Counted from the first letter of the stretch, positions 1-11,298 are shown. The stretch is 64,000 nt of DNA from Epiperipatus broadwayi (GCA_028023455.1 JAQFVV010012447.1:1552001-1616000); one strand, 5' to 3'. Program-made: numbers and translations. Notes: generated by a model from the sequence alone, not told the origin.

Positions 1-660
1 GATTTGGATAAAGAATTTATATTGGTATACTTGTATAATAGGTGGGATGATTGTGTTAGGAGGATTGTTGAGTGTTATAGTGGTAAGGAATGGGATAAAA
101 GAATAGAAGGATTAATAAAAAATAGGGAGTTGGAGAGATGGAGAAGTAGTATGGAGGGTAAAAAGAGTTTAAATATATATAGAAGTAAATGGAATATTGG
201 AAGTGAGTTAATTTATGATAATAGTAAGGAAAGTAGTTTATTGTTTAAGGCTCAAACGGGATCTTTAGCAACAAGAGAATATACATGTAAATGGAAAACT
301 ATGGGTGATTTAGTGGCAAATTGTGTAAGGAAGGTATAGAAAATATTAGGCATCTGTTGATTGAATGTAAATGCTTGAAAGCAGAAAGGGTACAGATAAT
401 GAAGTTATGGGAGAATAAGTATGAACAAAATGACTATACAGAAAGTGAGTTATTAGTTTTTATGCTGGGTTTGTGAAAAGATAAGGGGGATTTCGATTTA
501 AAGGCCATAGAGTTGACAATGATTATGTTGTGGAAATGGGATGGGGCAGAATATGGGAAGACTTAGTGTGGGGAATGGAAAATAAAGTGGCTAACAGGTA
601 TATCTGGGCATAGTTGCTGAGATATTCTTGACTTTGTTTAAGGAGAAGCCAAATACATCA
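1..660 (+). mobile_element. Non-LTR retrotransposon, 3' end (unclassified clade), broken by window start
   Basis: An open frame of about 110 codons runs from the window edge to 339, and a second frame continues the same protein to about 560. The continuation carries a C-x2-C-x7-H-x4-C knuckle followed by a conserved stretch that reappears almost codon for codon at 32510-32800 (shared words such as NIRHLLIECKCL). This Cys-His module next to a C-terminal region is typical of the ends of several non-LTR retrotransposon families, which is known family behaviour. At least one frameshift (near 310-340) and internal stops (near 475) show the copy is dead. The 3' non-coding end, with a short 'cacatcac' motif near 660, matches the other copy at about 32900. 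The clade (Jockey, CR1, I or other) cannot be assigned from what is visible. Confidence 0.6.
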
Positions 661-2404
661 CATCACATGACATCACTAAAGTATAAAATAATTTAAAATT
701 AATGAAATCTAAAGCAATATTAATTCCTCAAATTTATATATGTGACAATAAATGTTTTTGTGTATTATTACTGGCAATGGCTTATTTCATTTTTTATTTT
801 AAATCTTTCTTTATTGAAATGTTTTGAATAAGTATTTATTCTGCATCTCATTGACTAACAGAAAGTAATATTAGCTAACATAAATTTAATGAAATAACAA
901 ATTGTGAAAATGATCAAGAAATTTGAAGCATATACAAAATCCTATTGCATCCCATACAAATATATAAATCGCCTCTATACTACATGCATAGCTATAACTA
1001 TATAAAACATGATATATAGTAAGAATATCTACAAATACATAAATCACCATTACATTAAGTGCTTATATGTAAAGATGTAACACAAATACCTATACAGAAG
1101 AAAAATGATCTTTTAATTACATATTAGACAGATATCTTCTTATAATAAAATTTTACATGATTTAGTATCTGAAATACTATAAAATCTTTTAAAAGTGGAA
1201 AAAAATGATGAAAAATTTACAAATTATTTTTACTATTATCAAGTAAATGGTAGTACATTGAAATATACATTTTTTTAATTATAAGTACTGAAGATTTTAA
1301 AATAGAATTTAAATTGATGTCATACTCATATTTCTCTTTTACAGTCAATTTTTTTTATGTTCTTACCATAAATAGTGTGATTTTGAGATATATATTTTAA
1401 ATAATATTCAAAATAACCTTTCTTACAAGGTCTATATTTCTAGTTTTGAGATTTATTTTTTTAAGTGTTGGTTTTTGTCATATCTTTATGGGTTTAGTTT
1501 TCTCTCTAATATAATTTTATAATAATGCTTTTGTTGAATTTCAGTTTTTCTCATCTCTCTTGTTGGTAGATTAATTATTGATTCGGTGACATTTTTTAAC
1601 TTGTAGAATATACAGTAATCAGTGTATATAACATTTTAAAATTTCATTCACAGTGACTATATATAAATAGAAAGAAACAGTGACTCAATTAGGCTTTACA
1701 ATTAACATATATCTTTTATAATATATATGATATACCTTGGTGAATAAAATGTTATATTAGTGACAATTGAAAGATGTAACTTATGGTTTTCCAATGTTAG
1801 CTTAGATTTCTTCCACTAATAATCTTGATATTAGCTTTTTTTCCCCTTGGAAATAATTCCTGTTAATTTTTTAAAAGAAATTATATATTCAATGACTTCA
1901 AATATTCCCAACTAATGAATAAATTTCACTTTCATTTGTCTCAACTCTAATTGCAACTATATATAACTGACTGATATTACTTTTTAACTCTTTATATATA
2001 TATATATTGTCTTCCTATGTAGTAATTTGAATTGCTGAAGTTGAAAAACAATGCTAAATATTTTTCAAAAATTTGTTAATATATTTACTGATTATGAATC
2101 AGGTTTGTTTTTTTGGCCAGTTTTTACAAATAGCAGAAAAATAACTTAACTCTAATTGCCTTTTCCCTCCCATCATTGAACAACACTTAAATTTATAAAG
2201 TTGAAGTTTAAATCTTAAAACCATCTTTACATAAATTAAAGAAAAACAAATTTTTAACAAACATAAAAATTCCATTCATAATTTCTAATTACCACCTAGA
2301 CGTTAATTTTAAAAATATTTTTAAGTTGGCTCAAAAGGCGTTTAAAATGTCCACGAAAGTTAGTCAAGCAATAATGTTTTTTGTTTGTTTTTTTTCGTAT
2401 AAAA
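661..2404. other. AT-rich intergenic DNA, nothing recognised
   Basis: No coding frame, RNA gene or convincing repeat structure is seen here. There are short (TA)n runs near 1990-2010 only. Confidence 0.5.
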
Positions 2405-2413
2405 ACTAGTTCT

Positions 2414-2470
2414 AGCGTTAATAGCCGAGAGGTTCGCTTCCTGGCCGATGCTTTGACATATGGAAACAAA
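2414..2470 (+). mobile_element. SINE family A, internally deleted copy
   Basis: This short insertion begins GCGTTAATAGCCGAGAGG and ends GATGCTTTGACATATGG, the same ends as the fuller copy at 54148-54258. The middle of the tRNA-like region is missing. It is flanked by the direct repeat ACTAGTTCT at 2405-2413 and 2473-2481, read as a 9-bp target-site duplication. The family is tRNA-derived (see 17547-17644). Confidence 0.6.
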
Positions 2471-2864
2471 AGACTAGTTCTTCATTGTTGTTTGTACACA
2501 AAATATATTAATTGTGATTGTTATTGCTTTATAGTATTTTAATCATCTCTCACTCAGCTTATTTACTGAGGCCAATTTGATTTGAATTCCTGAACCCTTT
2601 TAAACAATTCAGAATCTCTGAACCAAATGTTTAAGTGTTTAAGATTTCTTTATTCATTTGTATAAAAAACTATAAATGAATGATATTTAATAGAAGCATA
2701 TTCATGTTTAAATACTGTAGACCTGTTAGTATTATAGATTTAGTTCTATAATGCCACATTATGTGGACACACACCCATGTTTTTATTCTAGTTTACTTTT
2801 CTTTTGTATGTGTTCTTTTTATAATAACTCATATAACATTAAGATAGCAATATATATATGAGAT

Positions 2865-3130
2865 AATAATAGACGGACAGTTAAAATTTCAAACCGGATT
2901 CCAAGAGATTGTAAAAGACCTAGAAAAAGACCACATGTGAGATGGGTGGATGAAATAATAAAGTATGCTGGGATGATATGGAGAAGAGAGGCTACAAATC
3001 AGAGAAGATGAAATGAACTTGAAGAGACGTTCATTCTGCTGTGGATCAATATGGATGGAAATGGTAATAATATGCATGGAATGTTATAATAAACATAGGG
3101 TGCCATTGTATATTTTTAATTGATGATGAT
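2865..3130 (+). mobile_element. RTE-clade retrotransposon, 5'-truncated 3' tail
   Basis: The plus strand encodes the C-terminal end of an RTE-type protein. The words RPRKRPHVRWVDEIIKYAG and WRREA match the end of the larger copy at 9780-9860 and the well-known 'GRP..RW.D.i' end of animal RTE elements. The copy starts directly within the C-terminus, so it is a typical 5' truncation. A short TGATGATG tail near 3121 marks the 3' end. A stop interrupts the frame near 3010. Confidence 0.8.
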
Positions 3131-4379
3131 CGTTCTAATTTTGTTAAAAGTATCATGTTGAATATGGCATTACTACACCCTATTCTTTTTACTATCTATA
3201 ATAATTTTTATCATCTCACTATATATTATTATCAGATCAGAATATTTTTATCACATTAGAGTATCATTGAATTATTATTACTTTCATCCTGAAAAGTGAT
3301 CCTGTAGATAACTATTAAATGGGCTCTTGAATGCATAATACTTTTTAATATTTCTTAGATAGCTCTTAGTAAATAATTTAACCCCTGTATGTTGTAAAGA
3401 TAAATTAAGACAGTCTTTAAATATAACATTGGAAAATAAAAATCTCTTTAGTCACTCCCTTACTGGAAAATCCTAGATTATGGAGCTTTACATTTTTCTT
3501 TTTGTTTTATATGTTAACCTACTACTATATAAGAATATAATTTTATATAATTTATTTGTTAAATCCCAAATAAATTTAATTGCAAGGTTGGTTTATTATT
3601 ACTAATAAAAAGTATTGTTATAATAAATCTATTTTTCACATTAATTATATTATTTCATTAGTCCAAATGCTTATTGAAATAAAATAATAATAATAATCAA
3701 CTCAAGAGTACAAAAGTTCAAGTTCAACCAATCACAGATTTGGTCTGCCATTCGGAAACTTTGTCTTCAAAATCTGTTGCGCTATAAATTGCACCACAAC
3801 ATACCCTGAAATAATATTAAGGTTTAAATGATTTCTAGCATGTTCTAGGCAGTCTCCAATATTCTGAGAGAACAGACACTTAGAAAAAGTTATTTTATAT
3901 CTTGTTTTTAGTCATTTTCTTCTTTGACATTAGGTTACCTTTGATTCTTTTTTACTTTTGCCTCAAATTGAGTTAAATTAAAATTTCTTAGTGCATTATT
4001 ATTGGTGGATCAATTTTATATAGTTGCTTGTGATTGGTTGCTAGAGTATAAAAACATCTTTAGAACTGAGTACTACTTTAGTAAACATTATGTTGATTAT
4101 TCAAAAAAATATTGTTGTTCTGCTGAGTATAATATTTTAATCTTCCTGATCAACATAAATTTTTGTTCACACAAATATATTCATCTCTTTTATATCTTAA
4201 TTTACATATAACAATGTCACCCAATGAAATTTTGACTGATTCTCTCACTTTAATCTGACTACAGTGTCACCACTGAATCAATAAATGTGTTACATTGGCA
4301 TTCTTCAGAAAAACTTTAAGGCATTAGCATATATAGATCATAATAAGCAATAAGAAATGGAGCAAGGTGTTTCATACAT
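3131..4379. other. AT-rich spacer, nothing recognised
   Basis: An open frame at 4002-4211 is of a length expected by chance in this base composition. No splice signals or repeats stand out. Confidence 0.4.
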
Positions 4380-5350
4380 TTGTAGAAAACTAGTGATAGA
4401 ACAATAGGCTACTGAAAGATTTGAAATTATACATATTGTGTATGAGTTGCAAGAATGTTTCCAAATAGTTGCAAAATCTCATTATAGCAGAGAGAGCATT
4501 GAAGACAATCCATGGCCATAAGAATCAAAAACAAATGAAAATAATGAAAAGAAGTATAAAGTTAGTAAAAAAATTTGAACTATTTATTGGGTTTCTATTA
4601 GATTCATTGAGGAATTACAGCATTTCCAAGACCAATGTATATAATATTTTTAACAGAAGATTTTGGAAAACAAGAAGGTGTCTGTTGTTAGCAATCAATC
4701 AAAAATATGCTAGGGTGGATTACTGACTTGAAAAACAAAAGATTTAAAAAAGAAGGTGCCTGGTTTGCAATCAACCAAAAATATGCTAGAGTGGACCATT
4801 GCAGAAAATTTAAAAACAGAAGATTTGAAAAAGAAGAAGGTACCTGGTTTGTAATCACCCAAACAAATTCTAGGGTGGACCATTGCAGAGTAATGAAAAA
4901 CTGCTAATATGAATCCATGATTATTGTCAAACCTTATAACAGATGATTAGATATGATGTTTTAAATATGATCCATCAAAATAAGTATAAGTATGCCAGAA
5001 TAAGAAAAGCAAAAAAAAATGTGAATGCAAAATTGATGTTTACTGCTTTCTTTTTTTTGGATTTTAAAAGTATTTTTAATTATGAATATATTCTTAAAGA
5101 TCAGATTGGAAAGCTCATTAATATTTGGATGTTTTGAATCATTTTTAAGGCAAAATTTTGTTCCAGCAACCTGAATACTGTGAGCCAGAGTTTTGGTCAA
5201 TGTTGGGTGATACCATGCCATTTAAGATTGTGCTTAATTTTTTGGTCTCCCAAAAAGCATTGCTATGCTTGAGCATCCACCCTATTTAGCTCCCAAGTGA
5301 CTTGACTATTTTCAAAATTTAAGCCATGAAAAAAAATTTTCTACAATGAT
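4380..5350 (+). pseudogene. Mariner-family transposase, decayed
   Basis: Several frames together give a mariner (Tc1/mariner, DD34D type) transposase. The helix-turn-helix part appears as SISKTNVYNIF near 4610-4660. It is followed by the linker word ARVDHCR at about 4780-4805, a central catalytic-core strand near 5000-5130 (LMFTAFFFLDFKSIFNYEYI), and the hallmark HPPYLAP block near 5275-5295, which corresponds to the family's HPPYSPDLAP. The gene is broken by stops and frameshifts, and the linker region is repeated three times (see the repeat at 4640-4890). I did not find clear terminal inverted repeats. The element is inactive. Confidence 0.7.
4640..4890 (+). repeat. Internal near-tandem triplication within the mariner remnant
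   Basis: The words GCTAGGGTGGA or close variants recur at about 4709, 4785 and 4869, spaced 76 and 84 bp apart. Each is preceded by CAATCAACC-like sequence and by an AGAAGATTTgAAAA-like segment. Each unit encodes a variant of INQKYARVDHCR preceded by NRRF..E-like residues. The three units look like successive local duplications of one transposase segment, since no known mariner has this segment three times. Confidence 0.65.
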
Positions 5351-5654
5351 ATGAAACACATTATCACATGCCATATTGTAACTCTTAATTCAGACATGGC
5401 AGTATCTTAAAGTTTTTGTAGGAATAGCTAAATTATATTCCTATTTAACACATGCATTGAATCACAAATAATGCAGCAGAGAGGAAACCAGTCACAACTC
5501 CTCTAGTATATAGTGTGTATGCACTCTCATCATATTCATGTGATATATCACTGTATACTAATCAAAAATCAGGTATAGCTCTAACAATAGCTACATATTC
5601 ACTTGGTGACCAATTTGATACCTAGCTGGATTGGATCTTTCTGGTTGAGAGCCT

Positions 5655-5765
5655 CCACTCTCCCTACTGGAGTTACAGTTTTTAAAAATGTATTAAAAGT
5701 CTCAACTACAGCATTTTTGCCATCATTTTATGTGACTTCTTAAGAGCTCTAATACTGCCCCACCT
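5655..5765 (+). mobile_element. SINE family B, 3' body fragment
   Basis: Sequence around GTATTAAAAGTCTCAACTA and CAGCATTTTTGCC matches the body of the longer SINE read on the minus strand at 9955-10262 (CGTATTAAAAAGTCACAACT, CAGCATTCTGACG). The shared GTTACA...TTTAAAAA segment supports the alignment. No tRNA-like head is visible here, so this is a truncated or decayed copy. Confidence 0.5.
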
Positions 5766-6149
5766 TTTTATATTGCCAAGTTGGTAATTTAATGATTAGT
5801 AAGTACACACCTATGGGTGAATAATAATAAGGTAAAGTAAAAGTAAAACTGTTGTTTTAATAGATGATAAATATATACATGGCTGCAGAAAGGAGTTTGC
5901 TATTAACTGAAAGGAGACTCTTTGATTCCTCTCGGAGGCCTTAAAGGAACCGAGCAGGGCAAATCCCTAATGTCCATTCCATACTTTCTTGTCATTGTAG
6001 CTGTTATTATTATGTGATTATACATATAGTATATGAACATTGATGGACTGGTGAGTTTATTGGCTTTTTACCTCTGCATTTAAGATCAAGAAACACCACG
6101 GTCTTTCTTCTCAGTTGCCTGATAAGGCAGAATGAATGTATGTGTAAAT

Positions 6150-7135
6150 GATAAATATTTTTCTGATATATACAATCATGACAACTTACAACTGCAAATC
6201 ACTGTCAAATGAAGGAAGATTGCAAGAATTAGAAAAAGAAATGTCTTATATTAAATGGGGCATTATTAAACTTTGTAAAGTTAGAAGAAAAGATGAAGAG
6301 ACAATTTATTTAGAAAGTGGACATGTACTCTACTATTAAAGCACAAATATTAGAAATACACATGGAGTAGGATTCATTATAAATAAAAAGTGGAAGAACA
6401 ACATTATGGTGATGAATGGTGTATAGGAGAGAGTGGCAAGATTAATTATATAACTTAATAGCAGATACCAAATGCAGATAATTCAGGTTTTTGCCCCAAC
6501 AAGTTCTTATAGTGAGGAACTAGTAGAAGATTTTTATATGGATGTACAAAAGGCTTTTGATCAGAATAAACAACATTTTTAAATTGTTATGGCAGATGTT
6601 AATGCTAGAATTAGTAAACAAATGAAAGATGAAAGTGCTGTAGGTAATTTTGGTTATGCTAATAGAAATAAGAAAGGACATAGACTTGTGGAGTTTGCAG
6701 AAAAAAAACATTATATGATGAATTCTTTTTTTGAGAAAAATGTTAAAAGGAAATGGACATGGAAAGCATCCAAATAAAGGTATAGCAGAATTGGATTATA
6801 TTTTGACTAACAGAAAATACATATTTCAAGATTGTAATATTCTTAATAAATTTAAAACAGCAAGTGATCATCGATTAGTAAGATGCAAGATATATGTTAA
6901 TGAAAAGCTAGAAAGACAAAAATTATTAAAAAAAAAAACAATATTTACAATTGATATTCCTAATCTTCAGAAACTTTCGAATGAATTTAAATTAGAACTT
7001 ACAAATCGGTTTCAAGTATTAATAGATTTTGAACATGATTCAGATTTGAATGAAATTAATATGAAAATAACTGATACACTTTTAAAAATTGCAACAAAAA
7101 TAGCTGGTAGAAAAAAAACAGCAACTGACCAATAA
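6150..7135 (+). pseudogene. RTE apurinic-like endonuclease domain, broken
   Basis: The start TTYNCKSLSNEGRLQELEKE corresponds to the RTE endonuclease opening strand (usual form TWNVRSL..GRL..). Downstream are IQVFAPTSSYSEE (6478-6520), VMADVNARIS (6589-6620, usually GDFNAKIG), WTWKAS (6755-6772), LDYILTNRK (6793-6820) and ASDHRLVR (6862-6885). The last contains the catalytic SDH triad. Stops occur at 6337-6339, about 6424-6426 and about 6581, and a frameshift falls near 6765-6780 within the WTW..P motif. In intact RTE elements this domain nicks the target to prime reverse transcription. The D-to-A change in GDFNA is likely also inactivating. Confidence 0.8.
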
Positions 7136-7956
7136 AATTTCTACTGAGACTAGAGAATTTATGAAGAAAAGAAGTAAGATAAAGATATACAAAAATGATG
7201 CATTAAAAAGAATTGAATATCTTGGAATTTTGTAAAATGGTATGGAAAAGAGTTGAAAATGATATAAGAAAGTATAACTGTGAACTAGCAAAGAAAACTG
7301 TAGAAGAGAATAAAAGTCTTAAGAGTGTAAAACAACATTTTGGTATTGGTAAGAAATTTATATCTGCAATAAGAAAAAAAGATGGAATTTTTACTAGAAA
7401 GAGAAATGACATCATGAAATGGGTAGAATACTTCTATCAACAATTATATAGTAATAAAAAAAACAATTACCTCCTATATCTTTCGAATTGCCCAGAATTT
7501 TAAATGATGAAGTGAAATATGCAATTAAATTTATGAAGAAAGGATAGGCTCCAGGTAATGATGGAATTATATTAAAAGAAGCAGATGAAGAAATAGATTT
7601 TTTTAACAAAGTTATATACCAAATGTCTAAATGATAAAAATGTACCAGATGTTTGGAAGAATGCAGTATTAATATTAATGTTTAAAAAAAGATGATAAAG
7701 AAGATATTAGAAATTACAGACCTATCAGCCTTTTATCAGTTTTATACAAAATTTTTACCAAGATAATTACAACTTGTCTACAGAGAACATTAGATTTCCA
7801 CCAACCAAGAGAACAAGCTGGATTTAAAAGTGGTTTAGTAAAGTAGATCATATCCAGGTATTGAGAGAAGTTATTATAGAAAGGAGAAATGAATATGAAT
7901 TGTCATTATGTTTTGGATTTGTAGATTACAAAAAGGCATTTGATTCTATAAACATT

Positions 7957-8056
7957 TCTTCAGTGATATGATTAAAGCATTGGATTATCAAGGTATAAAT
8001 CCAGTATCTTCAGTGATATGATTAAAGCATTGGATTATCAAGGTATAAATCCAGGA
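7957..8056 (+). repeat. 50-bp tandem duplication inside the RTE reverse transcriptase
   Basis: CAGTGATATGATTAAAGCAT begins at 7961 and again at 8011, and the following 30 bases are also repeated. The period is exactly 50 bp, which would shift the reading frame. The near identity of the two units shows the duplication is younger than the copy itself. Confidence 0.85.
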
Positions 8057-8124
8057 TATTGTCATATTTTAAATAATATTTATAAAAATGCAACAGCAAC
8101 AGTTAGATTACATAATGATACTAG

Positions 8125-9016
8125 AATATTAATAATTAGCTTTTAAGCTAATGCACATGCGCTTTGTTGGTTTTAACTATAAATGAACACTCTCACTTTC
8201 CAAACACAAGATAAAGTCTTTGTGAAAAGATAGAATGAATGCATCTTACTTTTTAACCCAAACATTTATGTATGCAAAAATCTTAAGCATTTGTAAATGA
8301 GAGCATGATGATGTTAAGAAATCACTTTAAATTACTTTTACTATGCCTGAATGAATGATGCTTGTGAAATTTTCTAGAATTTATGATTTTTGCAAGCATC
8401 ATTCATTCAGGGAAAGTAAAAGTAATTTAAATTGATTGCTTAACATCTTCATGCTCTCATTTACAAATGCTTAAGATTTTCTCATACATAAAAATTTGGG
8501 TCGAAAAGATAGATGGATTCATTCTATCTTTTCACAAAGATTTTATCTTGTGTTTGGAAAGTGAGAGTATTTATTTATAGTTAAAATCCACAAAGCGCAT
8601 GTGCATTAGCTTAATAGCTAATTATTAATATTACAGTTTATAAAACATAGCACTATATAAAATAAATATCTTATTTACATATGTTTAATTTCAAATAAGA
8701 ATGATGTATCATAAATTCTAAAAAATTTCGCAAGCATCATTCATTCAGGCATAGTAAAAGCAATTTAAAGTGATCACATAATATCTTCATGCTCTCATTT
8801 CCAAACACTTAAGATTTTCTCATACATAAACATTTGGGCCAAAAAGATAGATGGATTCATTCTATCTTTTCACAAAGACTTTATCTTGGGTTTGAAAAGT
8901 GAGATTATTCATTTATAGTTAAAATCTACAAAGCATATGCATTAGCTTAATGGCTAATTATTAATATTATAGTTTATACAACATAGTGCTATATAAAACA
9001 AATATCTTATTTAATA
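8125..9016. mobile_element. Foldback element (family FB-A) inserted into the RTE copy
   Basis: Long inverted arms run from about 8125 to 8385 and back from about 8390 to 8637. They share CTAATGCACATGCGCTTTGT and AAGATAGAATGAATG-type words in opposite orientation. The right half is then repeated directly at about 8640-8990. The interrupted RTE frame resumes after 9023, and ATACTAG occurs at both 8118-8124 and 9017-9023, read as a 7-bp target-site duplication. There is no coding capacity, so the element is nonautonomous. A fragment of the same family is at 15585-15745. Confidence 0.75.
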
Positions 9017-9954
9017 ATACTAGGAAAATCAACATTGAGAAGGGTATAAGACTGGGTGACTTCATATCTCCAAAACTTTTTACAGCAGCTGCAAGAAGTA
9101 TTTTGTGGATTAAAATGGGAAGCTAAAAGAATGAAAGTAAATGGAGATTATTTAAGTCATTTAGATTTTTGCAGATGATGTAGTTGTTTTTGAAAATAAT
9201 GCTTTAGAGCTGCAGAAAATGTTGTAGGAGTTATCAGATGAAAGTAGGACTAAAGATAAATGTTAAAAAGATTAAAGTAACGTTTAATGGATTTTCTCAA
9301 AATATGAAAATAAAGATTGATTATAATGAGTTAGAAGAAGTTAACAGCTACAAATACCTTGGTCAGATTGTTAATACAAATGGAAACATAATGGATGAAA
9401 TTAATCATAGAATTAAACTTGTTTGGAGTGCTTTTGGTAGAAATAACTTGATACTAAAAGGAAATTTGCTTATGTGTTTGAAAAGGAAGGTTTTTAATAA
9501 ATGTGTTTTTCTTACTTATGGATCTGAGACTTGGACACTTAATAGAAGAACAATACAGAGACTTCAGACCACCTAAAGAAGTATGGAGAGATGTATGTTG
9601 GGAGTAACAAGAAGAGATCGAAAACACAATATATGGGTAAGAGAACAAACAGGTGTTACTGACCTCATTGAAAAAGTTAAAAGACTAAAGTGGAGTTTGG
9701 CTAGACATATTGCAAGAAGAGATGATAATAGATGGACAATTGAAATTTTAAACTGGATTGCAAGAGATTTGCAAAAGACCCAGAAAGAGGCCACATGTGA
9801 GATGGAGGGATGAAATAAGAAAGTATGCAGGGGTGATGTGGAGAAGAGAAGCTAAAGATTGGAGAAGATGGATTGAACTTGGAGGGACCTTTATCCCGCA
9901 GTGGATAGATAATGGTTGTTTGTGGTGATGATGGTGATGAGATATATATACATG

Positions 9955-10262
9955 ACAAATTTACACGGTACTTGTGACGTCAGAATGCTGTAGTTGTGAC
10001 TTTTTAATACGTTTTTAAAAGTTGTAACTGCAGTGGGGCGGGGAGAGGTGCGACGGAAGAATGTCATACTTGTGAAAGTCATAAGTACAGCATTTTGACG
10101 TCATAAACACCCTCACCACTATAAAATGGTACGTCATTTTGACATCATAAAAATGGTCAGCACATCGAAAGTACCAAAGAAATTTTAAAACTTCCTTGAA
10201 ACACCTATTTTTATCGGGATTCAATTCCCATGTTTGCGGGCAGATCCACCTACAACTATGCC
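9955..10262 (-). mobile_element. SINE family B, tRNA-headed, about 300 bp
   Basis: Read on the minus strand, it starts near 10262 with a tRNA-like head. TGGCATAGTTG fits a pol III box A, and GAATTGAATCC about 40 bases on fits box B. A body of about 230 bp follows. The body holds two perfect TGACGTCA palindromes at 10096-10103 and 9975-9982, plus a related TACGTCA at 10130-10136. Part of the body is also at 5655-5765, showing it is dispersed. It lies directly beyond the RTE tail at 9945, so an RTE may have supplied the mobilising machinery, though that is inference. Confidence 0.6.
9975..10103. promoter_or_regulatory. Pair of CRE-type TGACGTCA palindromes within SINE B
   Basis: Perfect 8-bp TGACGTCA sites are seen at 9975-9982 and 10096-10103. 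TGACGTCA is the consensus cAMP response element bound by CREB/ATF bZIP proteins. Whether they function is not visible. They sit in a repeat that also has a pol III-like head. Confidence 0.4.
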
Positions 10263-10760
10263 ACCAAATTATTCAGTTATTCCTTTCAATTAATGTCAAA
10301 GATATCTTTTTTTTTCTAACTTGAAAGATGTTGTTTAAATTAATATAATTAACATCTCAATAGTATTTTTTGCATCAAGAATGAAGAGTTTTTTTTTTAA
10401 TAAAACGAGTTTATGTGCACGCAGTAATTAAAAAAAAAAATTACGTATTTATAAAATTAATTCATAGTTAATAGCTATGATTTCAAGTCAATTTTTTAAT
10501 AAATATAAATTTCTTATGACAAAACTACTCATAAGTCAGAAAAATGTTGAAAACATTAATTAAGAAATGAAAATCTTTCACAAATATATAATCATTTTCT
10601 GAATATGCTTGGATTTGCTATTTAATTAAAATAATATTAATAGCAAATTAAAAATATTTAATGTCTCCGAAATAAAATAAAAACTAAATGAAGTGTTACT
10701 GAGATAAATGGATATTGAGATTTATTTTTTATATTAAAATTGTTATTCGCTCGTTATGAT
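10263..10760. other. AT-rich spacer, nothing recognised
   Basis: The stretch has poly-A and poly-T runs only. No coding or repeat structure is seen. Confidence 0.4.
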
Positions 10761-10779
10761 CTGTACCTTTTTTATTTCA

Positions 10780-10882
10780 GACTCATGACAATTACGGCGC
10801 TACTACAGAAGAGGGGGCAGGGGAGAAAATCGTTTGAAAAATTGACGCTAGTCAGTTATCAAAGTGAGCACACTTTCAAATA
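10780..10882 (+). CDS. Possible exon of a host gene (strand ambiguous)
   Basis: A good acceptor (CCTTTTTTATTTCAG) ends at 10779 and leads into an unusually GC-rich 80 bases. One frame reads THDNYGATTEEGAGEKIV then a stop; another stays open for about 32 codons (from LMTITALLQKRG onward) to a stop overlapping AATAAA at about 10881. A possible donor (AAA|GTGAGC) is at 10863. The purine run at 10805-10830 is also a strong polypyrimidine tract for the minus strand, with AG next to TAGCGCCG, so the island may instead be a minus-strand terminal exon. No homologue is recognised. Confidence 0.3.
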
Positions 10883-11235
10883 AAACGCTATTAATCATTT
10901 AATATTACAATCACTTTTCTTCAATTAAGAAACGACTTTATGACCAGTCTATTAATCGTCAGTTACTTTTAATTTGTTCAAGTGAAAATCAAAATATCTT
11001 TATTGTTATGTCTGCTAATTAATTATACAAAAAGTTATCTAGTGAGCATTTATTTATATATGTAAGTTAATGTAGACAAAATATGAACGAATAAACGTAA
11101 AAAAAAATATAGTAATTTGCATGATTAAGACTGTATTCTCGATTGAAACAATTATATTTTCTAAATAAGAGATACAATATATGGGAACTATTGTGTTTTG
11201 TGTTGAGGACTCATCCTATCTCATCGGAAACTTAC

Positions 11236-11298
11236 CTTCAAATAATGGATTGACCCAGATTCCAACTTTATCAAGATTGAATTAAACGGATAATAGAA
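11236..11298 (-). CDS. Possible internal exon, 21 codons, phase 0-0
   Basis: On the minus strand, a pyrimidine-rich acceptor (TTTATTTATTGGCCAG) precedes an open 63-base block. The block ends at AAG|GTAAGT, a near-consensus donor. The frame reads FYYPFNSILIKLESGS and four to five more residues. The next downstream minus acceptor is the pyrimidine tract at about 10826-10800. Joined in phase it would give an immediate TAG stop, which would make these the last coding exons of a minus-strand gene. The product is not recognised. Confidence 0.35.

Larger units (their letters stand above)
7500..9920 (+). pseudogene. RTE reverse transcriptase and C-terminus, broken and split
   Basis: Frames read NDEVKYAIKFMKKG, then NYRPISLLSVLYKIFTKII (about 7715-7765), EQAGFKSG (about 7810), VDYKKAFDS (motif A, 7921-7948), then after the foldback insertion GIRLGDFISPKLF (motif B, about 9043-9080) and FADDVVVF (motif C, 9168-9191). 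The C-terminal part runs through NSYKYLGQIVN, EINHRIKL, YGSETWTLNRR and RDDNRW. Two catalytic aspartates are retained in FADD. A 50-bp tandem duplication follows motif A (7957-8056). Stops and frame changes are frequent, so no enzyme could be made. Confidence 0.8.
6150..9945 (+). mobile_element. RTE-clade non-LTR retrotransposon, largest copy, interrupted
   Basis: This is a roughly 2.9-kb RTE sequence split by a foldback insertion of about 0.9 kb (8125-9016). Reading the frames in order gives an APE-type endonuclease, a reverse transcriptase with the DYKKAFDS, IRLGDFISPKLF and FADD motifs, and an RTE C-terminus (YGSETWTLNRR, MLGVTRRDR, HIARRDDNRW). The 3' end carries the GGTGATGATGGTGATGAG tail (about 9925-9942), as seen in other RTE copies here. 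Many stops and frameshifts make it a dead copy. It directly abuts a SINE on its 3' side. The 5' boundary is not clear and may lie somewhat before 6150. Confidence 0.85.

Noticed and set aside
2889-3077. 62-codon minus-strand frame
   Set aside because: It is the antisense shadow of the RTE C-terminus on the plus strand.
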